64,000 nucleotides of DNA. It comes from Nemophila menziesii (Eukaryota > Streptophyta > Magnoliopsida > Boraginales > Hydrophyllaceae). The DNA is taken from positions 8,105,441 through 8,169,440 of the forward strand of contig JARWIR010000016.1 in the NCBI GenBank assembly GCA_029959085.1. The letters run 5' to 3'. The stretch's first letter is position 1. Every line of letters starts with the position of its first letter. Both the position numbers and the translations under genes were made by a program. Under the pieces are notes generated by a model. The model searched no databases and was not told where the DNA came from. It saw only the letters and a list, made by a program, of their open reading frames with translations. Of the stretch, positions 12,483 to 23,886 are shown one piece after another.

Positions 12483-12527
12483 GGATTTTGAGGATGCTTA
12501 TTGCATCATAGAAGTTTGCCTGATAAT

Positions 12528-13025
12528 ATGCGGATGCCCTCTCCTTTCACTACTCTTATAGTGATGTTAGTAGCTATGAACATTCTCTCCAAAACTTTAG
12601 AAAACTACCTATACAAATCTCCACCACCTCCTCCCTCGACTTACAAATCCCCACCAATCTACATGTCTCCACCACTACCTACAACAGTTTATATATCCCC
12701 ACCACCACCACCTTATCTAGTTTACAAATCTTCACCTTTGCCTCCTAAAGTTTACAAATTCCCACCACCATCTCCTACTAAAGTTTACAATTCCCTACCA
12801 CTTTCTTTTAGAATGTACAAATCTCCACCAACTTCTTTCAAAGTTTACAAATACCCACCATCTTCTCATAAAGTCTACAAATCTCCAACACTACTAGGTT
12901 ACAAGTCTCCTCTACCACCAATATATAGGTCTCATTCTCATCCCTATCTAGTGTACAAGTCTCCACCACCATCATTTAAAACACCATACAAGTACACTTC
13001 TCTACCTCTTCCTCGCCACCACTAA
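12528..13025 (+). CDS. Extensin-like protein, short and diverged
   Basis: 165 residues. ATG 12528 is chosen because it aligns with the start of the other two extensins and lies 46 bases after the TATA box; an upstream in-frame extension has no ATG. Residues 1-29 form a signal peptide with the core FTTLIVMLVAMNI, closely like the intact paralog at 45,046. The rest is Tyr-Lys-Ser-Pro rich, but repeats are irregular: VYKSPPPPP-type units mixed with YKSPPTSFKV, YKYPPSSHKV and YKSPTLLG. Extensins are secreted, hydroxylated on proline, arabinosylated and cross-linked through tyrosines in the cell wall. The frame is intact, but eroded Ser-Pro(4-5) blocks suggest weak constraint or a changed role. 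Expression cannot be judged. Confidence 0.7.
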   Translation: MRMPSPFTTLIVMLVAMNILSKTLENYLYKSPPPPPSTYKSPPIYMSPPLPTTVYISPPPPPYLVYKSSPLPPKVYKFPPPSPTKVYNSLPLSFRMYKSPPTSFKVYKYPPSSHKVYKSPTLLGYKSPLPPIYRSHSHPYLVYKSPPPSFKTPYKYTSLPLPRHH

Positions 13026-13050
13026 AAACTTTTAAGTGTAACTTTTTAAG

Positions 13051-13135
13051 GTAGTGTACAAATTCTTTTATTGATAGTAATTTATCATACAATATACGAT
13101 TCTTGAATAAATTAATTTTAATTACTCGATTTTAG
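13051..13135 (+). other. Predicted 3'UTR intron of the diverged extensin
   Basis: Starts AAG|GTAGTGTAC 25 bases after the stop codon and ends TTTTAG|GATT. The same donor and acceptor positions occur after the other two extensins (20557-20641 and 45853-45933). A 3'UTR intron is known in tobacco extensin. Confidence 0.6.
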
Positions 13136-13472
13136 GATTATGAAAGGGTTACCCTTATAGAAAGGGGTCCCCAAATTTGAAGTAGATTAAGTCATCCCCG
13201 AAACTAAAACGTTACTTTTAGAAGAGAACCCTGCCTTATTTTCTGCAGGATCTTTAGCAATATGTACAAAAGGTTCACGCATCACACTAACATGAACGAA
13301 AGTAGTAGAAAAATCCTATATTTCAGATATTTTGAAATGAATGCAATGAAAGGGTGAAAGTTTACCTTTTGAGCATAGGAGTACATAAAGGTCTATTGTT
13401 GATCTTTCTTAAATGGTGGTGAAAATTTGATATGAAGAAGAGAAAACCAAGATAATTTTTGTACGTAATAGA

Positions 13473-13474
<2 letters not shown>

Positions 13475-13536
<62 letters not shown>
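13475..13536. repeat. (AT)31 microsatellite
   Basis: Uninterrupted AT dinucleotide run of 62 bases, at the same place in the duplication as the run at 36,338-36,397 in copy 2. Confidence 0.95.
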
Positions 13537-13540
<4 letters not shown>

Positions 13541-14850
13541 GGATGAAGTGTCCCGATTGAATATCCGATTGGAATATAAATAGGCGGTAATGATTATTTT
13601 ACCGCCACAAAGTGATCAAAAATCTTGGAAAATCAAATATACTGAAATAAAGGCTATATAACTGCAAGGCGATGGCAGAAAATATGAGGAAGACTTTTCA
13701 GTAAACACTAATATTTATAGAAAAAAAATCAATATTTAAAGGGGTATTTGATAAGGAAAAATGCATCGCATCTTTTTCAAGAATTTTATATTCGGATAAA
13801 TCAAAGATATGGAATAAAACAAGGCAAGATCTGATAGAGTGAACGAAACAATGTCGACCTGATTCATTAAGGTTCCAAAAATAAATAAATAAGAAAACTG
13901 CTTAATCTCATCTTTCTATATTATGCCTTATACATGGCACCTTTGGCGACATTATAGGATGCATGCTAATCTCGAGGTGTTTTCGAAACTGATTTCAACT
14001 TTCACGTTATTTATGAATATTATCATAATTGTTGACTACCATATATTCGTATAAATAAACGAAGAGATTATTACCCAAGGGGTCTTGAAGACAACACCCT
14101 AAGACCCAAGAAGACCGGGTGAATTCCTTCTTCTTACTAAAGGCCACAAACTAAATTTAACACTACAAGCCTAATTTTCCAATTACCTTCTTACCCCTTT
14201 TTGTATTTTATTTCCCTATATATACTAACTTTTATTAAAATAAAATTAAAACACTCTTTCTCTCTCTTCACTCCTCTCTACTCCCTTTCTCTCTTTTTTC
14301 TCTCTTTTTTCCTTCCCTGCGAATCATATTACAAAATAACCCTAGCTCCAAATGGGGAAGCTCGATCCGGCGATGCTGCCCCCTCTTCGAGAAGCAAGCT
14401 TCTTGATACACACGGATCTCGCAGTGATTCCGTGGAGCTCAAACGCATTTCAGGTGGCGGATTGATGGATGGAAATGGTGGTGCGAGGTGGTGGTGCGAG
14501 CGGTAGGTCGCCGCCGTTCGTGGTTCTTCACCGAAGACTTCGAGAGCAGCGGCGGTTCTATTGTTCTTCTCAGCAGCTCCGTTTACTTTTTAATTATTGT
14601 CCAGATTCTCTAATTTTCTTAACGTGTTACACCCCTCCATGGTCAATTCAGGCCATTTCAGCTCCAATTTTATATATTACATCTCTGTATATAAGTCAAA
14701 GATGCAATTTAAAGTTTATTTAGTTGAAAAATTGATTTTTTATATTTGTATTTAGTATTAGTGTACGATTTTCAAGTTAAAAGATGCATTTTTTTAAACT
14801 AAAACTGCCTATTTATTTGATTTTGGAATTTTGATGTCTGTGTGATGAAG

Positions 14851-14924
14851 GTTCTCAAGTGAGGTGAAAACTTTATCTAGGAAGCTTGGTGCGGATGCAC
14901 ATTTTGTTGATTTAGACAGATTAG
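14851..14924 (+). pseudogene. Exon-like fragment inside MULE-1, source gene not recognised
   Basis: A 74-base stretch bounded by a splice acceptor (GATGAAG|GTTCTC) and donor (TTAG|GTATGT). One frame encodes SSEVKTLSRKLGADAHFVDL, which reads like a normal folded-protein segment, unlike the surrounding DNA. It is probably captured host gene sequence. I do not recognise the parent protein. Confidence 0.5.
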
Positions 14925-15499
14925 GTATGTTTTCCTTTACATAATTACCTATTTATTCTTTAATTAATGGGATTTTCATACTTGTAGGGTCTGATGGATA
15001 TGAATTTCCATGTGATTGGTGTAGCTTTCATTTTTGTTGATTCTTCGAGGAAAAAGAAAGACTTCATAAGCTTTATTTCTTCAAAGTAAGGATTAGGGTT
15101 GAAGAACTTGTAAATCAATAATATCTTTTGAGAAATTAAATGCAATTCCACAAAATTACAGGGAGTAAAATGCAAAGATAGCGAGAGTTAATGACTTATA
15201 AAACTTAGTAGCTTTAGAAAAAATAAACGCCGACGAGCTGCTAACGTGAGGATCTCGCGAGTTTCATCTTCTCCGATGAACTCGAACGTGGTATCTGCTC
15301 CGACGCTAGATTGGAGGTTTTGTCTTCTTCAGAACGAACGGTCGGAGCTGGAACTTAATTTGCTCAACAACTTTTTTTCTTTTCTTTTGGTTTTGAATTT
15401 AGTGTAATGTTATTTTTTTTGTGTATTTTATTAATTTTTGATTTGTCTGAATAAATGTAATTTTTAATATTGTAAATATTTGTTCAAAATTTCCAAGAA

Positions 15500-15800
15500 C
15501 TCGATGATTTTTTCCCGATACTCGGTAAAGTTACTGAGCATACGAGCATGCTCAGTAAAATTACCGAGCAAACGAGCATGATCAATAAAGCGACTCAACA
15601 AAAAAATTCGAATACTCAACAACTTTTTCCGATACTCAACAAAGTTACTGAGCAAACGAGCATGCTCAGTAAAGTGGCTCAACAAAAAAGTTCGAATAAT
15701 CAGCAAATTTTTCCGATACTCAACACTTTTTCCGATACTCAGTACTTTTTCTATGCTCAGTACTTTTTTCATGCCCAGTACTTTTTCCATGCTCAATACT
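15500..15800. repeat. Degenerate minisatellite in MULE-1 (TTTTTCCGATACTCA type)
   Basis: Repeated motifs (T)TTTTCCGATACTCA, TACTGAGCAAACGAGCATG and CTCAGTACTTTTTC in irregular order, followed by GGTGGTTGGTGGTGGTCGGC. The same motif classes, in the same order, occur in MULE-2 at about 25,500-25,830. Confidence 0.7.
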
Positions 15801-16323
15801 TTATGCTAAGTACTTTATCCGTCGGTGGTTGGTGGTGGTCGGCGGTCGGAGCTGGAAATTATTGATAGTTAATGAAGGAGGAGAGAGAAAGATTGATAAA
15901 TGAGGAGAGAGATTAATGGTAATGGAAGAGAGAGAGTAAGGGTAATGGAGAAGAGAGAAAAATCTATTTTTTTGTCTTATATACACTACAAGGGTAGTAA
16001 TAATATTTGTCAATTTTGAGGCCTCTAAGTAGGAGAGAGGAATCACTTGGTTCCTATATGACACTATAATCCTCCTCAAGACCTCTTGGGTAATTGACCC
16101 ATAAACGAATCTTGTAAATAACAAGGATTTGTGTAATTATTTTTAATAATTAATACAATTCAATCCAGTTATTTAGTTTTTAAAAAAGAAATATTTGATA
16201 AAAACTATTTTATCAATAATGAAAAAGAATATAAAAAGAAGTTTTAAGTTTTATATGTGATGATAAAGAATAAAAAGTTATTGGGTGGTTGGGAGGATTT
16301 CACTCGTATTAGAGAGAGGTGTT

Positions 16324-17888
16324 TGATGTCTCCTTAATTGTTCTTATTTTCGACCCTTAGGAGACATCATTTTTGGTGTTTATTTAATCAATTCGATAGA
16401 CTTTTGGACTAAATATGCAATAATCTGATTTTCCTCTTTTATTTCTAGCATTTTTGATTTATTAAGCTTTTGCGCGTAATATTGGTATTTTTAGTGTTGA
16501 TTTTACAGGTTTTAGATGTTAGCTAGAAGAGGATTCCGATGAGAAAGTCAAAGATCAAAAGATAGAGTCAAGATTTGAAAAGAAATCCCGAAGATATTAT
16601 TTTTAGAGCTGAAAATCCATTTTTCCAGGCCATAGATTGCTGATTTTGAGGTGCTTAAGCGAAGATTTAGCCGCTTGCCTTTGAAGAGAAAACGCTCCTT
16701 ATCGAGTTACGGAACTTTAGCAACTGGAATGAGGTCAATCGGAGTCATAACGCATCGGGAAAAGTCGTTTTAGTGAAGGCATATCAGCAGTTACGGGATT
16801 TTAGGCTAAGTTAGTGGACTTGGGCCTTTATTATTTCACTTAATTAAAAGATTAGGGCCAAGTCCGAATTTCCACCTATTAAACCAGCCCTTGACTTCTA
16901 TTTTACACACAATTCACATTCTTCAAGATTAAAAACACCAGAGAGAAGCAACTGAAGGAAGGAGAAGAAGCTACAAGAGCTGGAGAGGGTCTATATCTCC
17001 GTTCGTAGTCATTCCGATTCCGGAAATTAGGTTCTTTTATCTTTTTAATTCTGTAATCAATATGAATTCCTTTACATTTAATTTCGTATTTCATTTTAAT
17101 ATGAGCTAAGCTTTTCTTAGTGCTTGAGAACAAACAATGGGTGAATCCCAAATCTTATTAATTAACGAATGTTGAATTTGGGTTTTTATTGAATTAAACT
17201 AAATTAGGGCTTTTACTCCTTTCGATAAATTGTGAATGCTTACTAGTTTTTAGCGTCATGAACTAGGAACATGTGTTAGTATCTAGGCTATTCCAATTAG
17301 TGGCGATTGGATCATCCTGACGGAGGGTTTAGGTACAGAACCATTTATTCAATCTAGGATAGAAGTTATTGACTCTGACGAGCTTAGCTAATCCTAGGGC
17401 CAATGAGGTAATAAAACTTAATCATCCAACGGTGGATCATATTTACCCTGATGGGACTAGTGACACTTTAGGATCGCCTTATAGTCCACCCTGACGGGGG
17501 TATAAGGAAATTAGAATCCCGACCATTGTAATTGACTAATTTAGCCCTTAAACAACATAAGTTAAGAAATAGGATAGGGAGGATCCTTGCGTTCTCAAGT
17601 GCTACATCTCATATTGCGTTTTACATCATTTTACTTGCGTCTTAGCTTTTATTTACATTTTAGTAATTGTCTTTCATTCATTAGCTTTAGTAACAAAAAC
17701 CAAACAAACATATTATTATCTTTTATTTTCATAAGTGCATCAATCACTATTTGTTAGACATTGTGATCAACCATCCCGTCCTTGGAACGAATCTGTATTA
17801 TCAGATATACTACTTGGGACAACCGTACACTTGCGGTTGTGGTTCGATTATCTTTTGCATTTATTTTAGAACACACAAAGGACCACCA
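16324..17888 (+). mobile_element. Solo LTR, copy B of the 1.5-kb family
   Basis: 1565 bp, starting TGATGTCTCC and ending ACCACCA. The perfect 5-bp target duplication GTGTT is at 16319-16323 and 17889-17893. No primer site or interior follows, so recombination between two LTRs has removed the rest. LINE sequence reads on across the site when the LTR is removed. Confidence 0.88.
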
Positions 17889-18798
17889 GTGTTGTATGGG
17901 GATTAATGGTGTTGTAGAAGATCAGTTATGCATCATTCAGGGGTGGACTCAATCGAAGTAGATGAATTACGGTGTAGTGATCGAGCTCCAGGAGCTAGTA
18001 AAACCACGCTGAGAGACAAAGCAAAATTAACATAAATTGTAATAGTACAGTAGCTGACATCACTGATGTTGTAACAAATATTGGAAATAATAGCGTTGCA
18101 AAATTAGGTCAAAGGGGTCTTGAATTGAGTTCATATGGTTGGTGGAAAGAATTATTAACTTACAAAAAATTGTTCAAGGATTGGAGCTTTGGCGATTGCT
18201 AATGCGATAATTTGGCACGTTTGGATTGATAGGTATGAGAGATGTTTCAAGCCAAATGAGCGGAGGAAAACAGTTGCGTAACTTCGAGCAAGGGTCAAGT
18301 ACACCGCGAGAGATTATATAAAGGCTTGGGGTAGAGAACAAGACGGTTCGGTGGTGACCTCGTCAAGAAGTGAGTTAGTGTGATGGGTCAAGCCAAACCA
18401 TGGTGTAAAGTTGAATGTTGATGGTAGCTATGAGATGGATAGAGCGAGAGAGGGTGTGGGTGGATTATTCAAGGACTGGTAATTTTCTTGGAGATTTTGC
18501 GGACGTGTGTAAGGCTAAATCCGCCTTTCAGGCGAAACTTTCCACGCATCATTTCGAGCTAAGAATGGTGGCTACGCAAAAACACAACTGTAATTATCGA
18601 GACCGACTTGCATGAGTACACACGCTAGTGAAGGACAATGGAAATGATATGAGTCAACTAGATGTTATCATAGGTTCGTGTAAAGAAATATCAACAACTA
18701 ATAAGGACTTTGAGTTTATCTATGTGTACTATGAGGCGAAATTGGTTAGCAAACAAGGAGCTAGAGAATGGAATGGACCCGGAACCGTACACCTCCCT

Positions 18799-18799
<1 letters not shown>

Positions 18800-18830
<31 letters not shown>
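18800..18830. repeat. Poly-C run of 31
   Basis: Uninterrupted C run in the LINE RNase H remnant. It shifts no functional gene. Such a run is prone to sequencing and assembly length errors. Confidence 0.9.
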
Positions 18831-19620
18831 TTCTTGTGATGGCTTGTAGAGATTTCTTACTCGAGATCGGAGTTGATGGACCACACCTGGAACTACTTTG
18901 AGCACCTCTTAGGGGTAGTGTAAGTACATTGGACTTACATGTCGTTTAGATATTAATTGTTTTTTTTAAAAATAAAATAAAAAGCTTAACCACATCTTTT
19001 TATACTATATATTTGAATTTTTAAAGGTTTGTTACATTCCCATACAAATGATACATGATTAAAAAACTTTAATATTTGATACAAGAAAAAGATAATTAAA
19101 GAAATAAATGCTCAATCAAATATGAAGAGTTAAAAGAAAAATATTAATTGATTTAATTTACCCAACACGAAAGTAACTTCTAGCTATTTTTCTTGAAGAA
19201 AAACTTATGCAATTTGAATGGTATTACAGTGCCGCAACGTTACAACAGCACACATGGCTCCAAAAGTCGCCAAATAAATCAAAATTCTTCCATCTAGAAT
19301 ACGTTTAGTCCAATTTTTACTGGTGATATTATTGACATTAAGAATCTACATGCACTTAAAATAAAAGAAAACTAAAAGCCAATCATACTATCTAGTATCT
19401 ACTAATTGATCACATTCATCCCCGTAGGAAAAAGAAAGATAAAAGTTAGTCGTGCTATCTACTGTAATTGGCTTTACACTGCGTCTAATTCACTGGCATT
19501 ACCAACTATTTTTTTTTTTTGTTCGAAGGCATTACCAACTATTTTGTTTATACAGAAGAACGACTTTTCTATGTCTTATACATGAAAAAGGGGGGAAATT
19601 AGTAGTTAGGCGATATTGCA

Positions 19621-19694
19621 TTAATACACCATCATGAATTGGTCAAAATATTTATATTTTAAACCTTTTACACGGTTAATTGAACCTATATAAA
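19621..19694 (+). promoter_or_regulatory. Promoter block of the extensin pseudogene
   Basis: Nearly the same as 44925-44999: TTAATACACCATCATGAATT, GGTCAAAATATTTATATT, ACACGGTTAA and TATATAAA at 19687-19694, 47 bases before the ATG. It appears intact although the reading frame below it is broken. Confidence 0.75.
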
Positions 19695-19740
19695 GGAGTT
19701 CTAAGGAGCTTAGTTGCATAGCAGAACATTGCTTGATAAT

Positions 19741-20532
19741 ATGGGAACAAAAAGGAACATGGTCTCTCTTTTCACTACTCTTGTAGTGATGTTAGTAGCT
19801 ATGAACATTCCCTCCCAAACTTCAGCAAAATATCCATACTCATCTCCACCACCTTCTCCTTCCACTTACAAATCACCACCACCACCACCTACACCGATTT
19901 ATAAGTCTCCACCACCCCCCTCATCCAATTTATAAATCCCCACCACCACCTTCCCCAATTTACAAATCCCCACCACCTCCTCCCAAAGTCTACAAGTCTC
20001 CGCCACCCACCCTCCAAAGTCTACAAGTCTCCACCACCTCCCCCTAAAGTATACAAATCACCACCACCACCTCCAAAAGTGTACAAGTCTCCACCACCTC
20101 CTCCTAAAGTTTACAAATCACCACCACCACCTCCCAAAGTCTACAAGTCTCCACCACCTCCCCCTAAAGTTTACAAATCACCACCACCACCTCCAAAGTC
20201 TACAAGTCTCCACCACCTCCCCCTAAAGTTTACAAATCACCACCACCACCTCCAAAGTTTACAAATCCCCACCACCTCCTCCCAAAGTTTACAAATCCCA
20301 CCACCACCTCCCAAAGTGTACAAATCTCCACCACCACCTCCCAGAGTCTACAAATCTCCACCACCTCCTCCTAAAGTTTACAAATCCCCACCACCACCTC
20401 CCAAAGTATACAAATCTCCACCACCTCCATCTCCGGTCTACAAATCTCCACCACCCCCCAGTTTACAAATCTCCTTCTTATCCCCATCCCCATCCAATTT
20501 ACAAGTCTCCACCTCCTCCTCATCACTATTAA
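19741..20532 (+). pseudogene. Extensin copy with six single-base indels
   Basis: Paralog of the extensin at 45046. The ATG, signal peptide (FTTLVVMLVAMNIPSQTSA) and first repeats are intact. Frame is then lost by +1 at the C run 19915-19920 and +1 near 20,003-20,015, followed by -1 near 20,196, 20,255 and 20,305, and +1 near 20,450-20,460. The net shift is zero, so the C-terminus SYPHPHPIYKSPPPPHHY and its stop at 20530-20532 return to the starting frame. Between the shifts the SPPPPPKVYK units are recognisable in other frames. It is either a recent pseudogene or a real gene hit by errors in C-rich repeats. Promoter and 3'UTR are as well kept as in the intact copy. Confidence 0.8.
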
Positions 20533-20556
20533 AACTTTCAACTTTAATTCTTGAAG

Positions 20557-20641
20557 GTAGTGTACTACTTCTTTTTTTTGTAGTAACTTACCATATGATA
20601 TATGCCTCTTTAATAAATTAATCTTAATCATTATATTGCAG
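20557..20641 (+). other. Predicted 3'UTR intron of the extensin pseudogene
   Basis: GAAG|GTAGTG donor and TTGCAG|GACT acceptor, 85 bases, placed 24 bases after the stop, as in the intact paralog. Confidence 0.6.
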
Positions 20642-21880
20642 GACTAGTCCACGATATGAAGAGGAATACAAAACCCTTTATATCATAGCATGGAAAAATG
20701 CAAGAGTTGATCTTCTGCAAAAATAATAACTCCTTCACAAATAACGTTTTTAAACTTGATATGTGTTTAATCAATATAGTCCACAAATGTATACTCTCTT
20801 CCATACTTTTCCGTACATGTTTGAACTTTTGTCTTTCTTGTTATTGTCATGATCTTTGTAATAAATCAAATACTCAATAAACAAGTGATTTCTTTATTAA
20901 GAATTATACATTGATTAATGAGACATGAACTAGTGGCCATGTAATGATAAATTAAGAACTATAATATACTATCAATTTAAATAAAAATCTAAGTCTTAGA
21001 AGTTATTACAGTAAGTTATTTGTCTCAATAAATTTGTTGTCATTTTCAAAAGAGGGATAATTAGAAAATTTGAACTCAAGAACATTAACATATATGTTCT
21101 TATGCTACCCAATGCTTCACGTTATCAAAAAAATTGACTTTGAAATCAGAATTTACCGTTAATTTATTATCTTTAAGAATCATATTCTTCCTATTCTAAC
21201 TGAAATATAAGATTTTTTTTAGAATTTGCTATATATATTGATTATTGACGATAAAATGTACTTTATTCAAGTAAAACACAATAATTTCAAGTTGATTTTT
21301 GGATTTAATTGAATTTCCTACATCATATAATAGTAAAACTAGTTTTAAGAAGAATCGTTTTCTAATTTACCTAGAGCCAGAACTTGTTGAATATTGCACC
21401 CTTAACATTATTTTGATAACAAACATCAATTCTTCACTACCAACTAGCCAAAGAAAGCGCCGTTGTTTCTTTGTGTTGCCATGCAATTGCGGAGGTTTTT
21501 AAATTTCTGGCACTCTAATCGCAGAAGTTTAATAACCGTCACAAATATATTGACAATAGATTTTAAACCGTTGGCAAATACACTGCAATAGTTCTATAAA
21601 AAGTAATACTTCCGTCGAATATTGGATGATCCAATATATACATACTAGCCAATAATTATAATAATAAGACACATGTGTCAGTAGATTAGTTTAAAAAAAG
21701 GTAAAACATAAGGCATGTGTCATAAAATGATTGGCTAAAAATAATGTTGGACTATCTAACATTAGATGAAAGAATTTCCTTCTAAAATAACGTCGAGTAC
21801 ATGGGTTAATTTTATCACCAAATGAACAGTGACACCTAATACACAGTGAAATTTGTATAAATGTATTTCGTAATCTGTTA

Positions 21881-22129
21881 CTCTCTCCGTCCATCACTTT
21901 TTGTCACAATTTTTAAGAGTAGATGTTCACAAAAGATTGTCCATTTAAGATACCAAAGAATCTTTTTACATCTTTTACCAATTTTTCTTATTTAATATTC
22001 AAAAGTTTATCATTATTAAATCCATTCACTTAGTTAGTTGAGGGTAATTTAGTAAAAATAGAAGGATTAATTATTTTTCTTAATATGTGTAAAAAAAAAA
22101 GCATGACAAACATTGATGGACAGAGGGAG
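21881..22129. mobile_element. Stowaway-type MITE
   Basis: Ends CTCTCTCCGTCCATCA and TGATGGACAGAGGGAG, with TA on both sides (21879-21880, 22130-22131), 249 bp. The duplicate sequence near 58,665-58,690 has an empty TA site. Confidence 0.9.
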
Positions 22130-22131
22130 TA

Positions 22132-23884
22132 TTTTCTTTGTCAGAGAGAAACATATTATTGATGACTAAAAACATTACATTAGTAGATATTTATAAATAA
22201 GATATTCACAAATACCTGAACTTGAAAAAGCTACTCGAACCCAACCTCGACCACAAACACTAGAATTCTTTCATAGTAGCAAATGTCAATTTAAACAAAC
22301 GACCCAAACTTCTAATTTCACCGCCACTGAGAAACCAATAGGGGTTAAAGATCCCCAACCACATGAAAGTACTAAATTACGATTAAATGACTACAATTTT
22401 CTAGCTACCTCATTACACCAGGTTAGGACCACAAAGTACAAGACGCACGAAAAGCTGTCCAATGTAAACCTTCCTTCTAGAATATGGTTTTTTCTCCTTC
22501 CTTTAACATTATTCGAGTTACCGATACTGTAAAATCCCCAAATATTATATCCAAACCATTGCACACAATATATACAAAACGGACCCAAGTTTCCACCACC
22601 CCTTTAATAATCTGTGTAAGCCACAAATCCCTTTAACAAATTTGTTTTCACACGTGAAAACAAAGTCATCCATAAGACATTTTACATATATAGCATGTAG
22701 AAAACCAAGGTAAATAAACAATTATAAAATAGCAATCCATCCACGATGAACCATAAGATACATATGCCCATTCTGAGAAATAGATAGTCCATTTAAATTA
22801 CCTTCAACCCACTTGATTGGGTGATCTCTCCCTAACATTCACTAGGCCCACAAAACCAACCAATCCACACATACCAAACTTTCTCCTCAATTTTCCATGT
22901 TTAGCAACAAGTCGAAACAACCTTGGATACTGTAACCGGCCCCCTTCCAAGACATCCACATCCCACATAACATAAAAGACTTGCAAGCAGATCAACATTG
23001 ATAATTTCAATAAGTGTAATGGACTCACACGATTACCCCCAATCCCAAGGTAAAAAACAATCATAGAGTAATGAAAGGCAAAATATGATCGTTTCAGGCA
23101 ATGGGTCTTAACTCTAGAAACCTCGGTAACAAGATTCAAAAGACTCAAAGCAACAACTAATTCAAATTTTTAATTGTACAAATACCTCAGTAACAACACG
23201 AACCCTTTTGAAACCAAAAAAAACTAATATTCATTTTACAATTTTTATGGCTGATTGAAAACCACGATATGATCCTAGGAGGGTGGGTATATGATTATGA
23301 GATTCTAAATATTATCTAAGTCAATGTAACATAAAAATACTTTCTTTTTGTGTTTTTGTATTTATATGCAATCTTAGATACTCAACTATTCTTAGGTTTA
23401 ATAAATAAAACACTATGCATGCAATGATAACTATTTAGACTAAACAGTTCTAAATATACAATAGATCATAAATATAGCATGTAGGAATGTACAAAGTTAA
23501 GGGAAAAAGACAAATATAATATATAGTGGTTCGGTTCCACTTGTCTACGACCAAAGGCATGACTACCCTTAGAACTTTCAAACTTCTTCACTAGAACTAT
23601 GTGTGTCTCTTGAAGGTGAGAGAACAAACCCTTACAACCTCTTTGAAATAAACCCTCGAAAAGAACACAATAGTGTTATAACCAACACTAGGAAACCAAG
23701 CAGACAATCTCCTCGTAAGATGTCTCATTTTCACTACCACTAGGAAGAACTTATCCTTTTCTGAGACAAAGTAGGAACACAATACTTAGGGTTTGTAGAT
23801 TACTATCTAACCTATTAGATCTGTACTCCTTGATGAATACATGTAGAATTTCTATCAATGTAGTTACAAATCTATAATAAATTA
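22132..23884. other. Non-transposon part of the duplication, function unknown
   Basis: Shared with 58,682-58,877 plus 60,346-61,600 in copy 2, which lacks about 22,310-22,555. Minus-strand frames at 22391-22588 and 22804-23148 show no known domain and are not conserved as intact frames in copy 2, so no gene is called. A decayed gene or UTR remains possible. Confidence 0.45.
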
Positions 23885-23886
23885 TA

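Larger units (their letters stand above)
14064..16100. mobile_element. Mutator-like element MULE-1 with gene-like cargo
   Basis: Ends are GAGATTATTACCCAAGGGGTC on the left and the complement of GGGTCAATTACCCAAGAGGTC on the right, in terminal inverted repeats of roughly 150 bp. The perfect 9-bp target duplication ATAAACGAA lies at 14055-14063 and 16101-16109. The paralogous site near 37,455 lacks the element. No transposase is visible. Inside are a TATA box (CTATATATACT, about 14,215-14,225), a CT-rich leader, a GC-rich stretch with a 38-codon frame from the ATG at 14352 to 14468, exon-like sequence at 14851-14924 and a minisatellite at 15,500-15,800. This is Pack-MULE-like. It shares ends and internal motifs with MULE-2. 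Confidence 0.88.
16280..18975 (+). mobile_element. 5'-truncated LINE, interrupted by a solo LTR
   Basis: LINE ORF2 3' sequence (RNase H region: HGVKLNVDGSYEMDRAREGV at about 18,400-18,460, broken by stops) ends near 18,975. The target duplication AATAAAAAG is found at about 16,269-16,277 and 18,976-18,984. LTR copy B (16324-17888) is inserted 40-odd bases into it; without that, the LINE piece is about 1.1 kb. The paralogous site at about 37,640 is empty. Confidence 0.78.
13130..23885. repeat. Segmental duplication, copy 1 (with extensin pseudogene)
   Basis: Matches copy 2 (35,990-61,600) in order once insertions are removed: 13,150-14,063 with 36,003-37,455; 16,101-16,279 with 37,455-37,640; 18,985-19,070 with 37,640-37,704; 19,070-21,410 with 44,445-46,640; 21,410-23,850 with 58,035-61,600. 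Copy 1 gained a MULE, a LINE fragment holding a solo LTR, and a Stowaway. Confidence 0.85.

Noticed and set aside
14201..14506. 101-codon frame in MULE-1 as a gene
   Set aside because: The beginning is the AT- and CT-rich leader translated through; the more plausible first ATG is at 14352 and even that is weak.
20371..20631. Antisense open frame over the extensin pseudogene
   Set aside because: Produced by the repeat codons read backwards; no gene structure.
22391..23148. Minus-strand membrane-protein-like gene
   Set aside because: Hydrophobic frames exist but are interrupted, lack a known domain and are not preserved in the duplicate.
23520..23800. Copia LTR fragment suggested by GTGGTTCGGTTCCACTTGTC
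   Set aside because: The phrase resembles some plant LTRs, but no ends or partner were found; it is also part of the duplicated block, so it was left unassigned.
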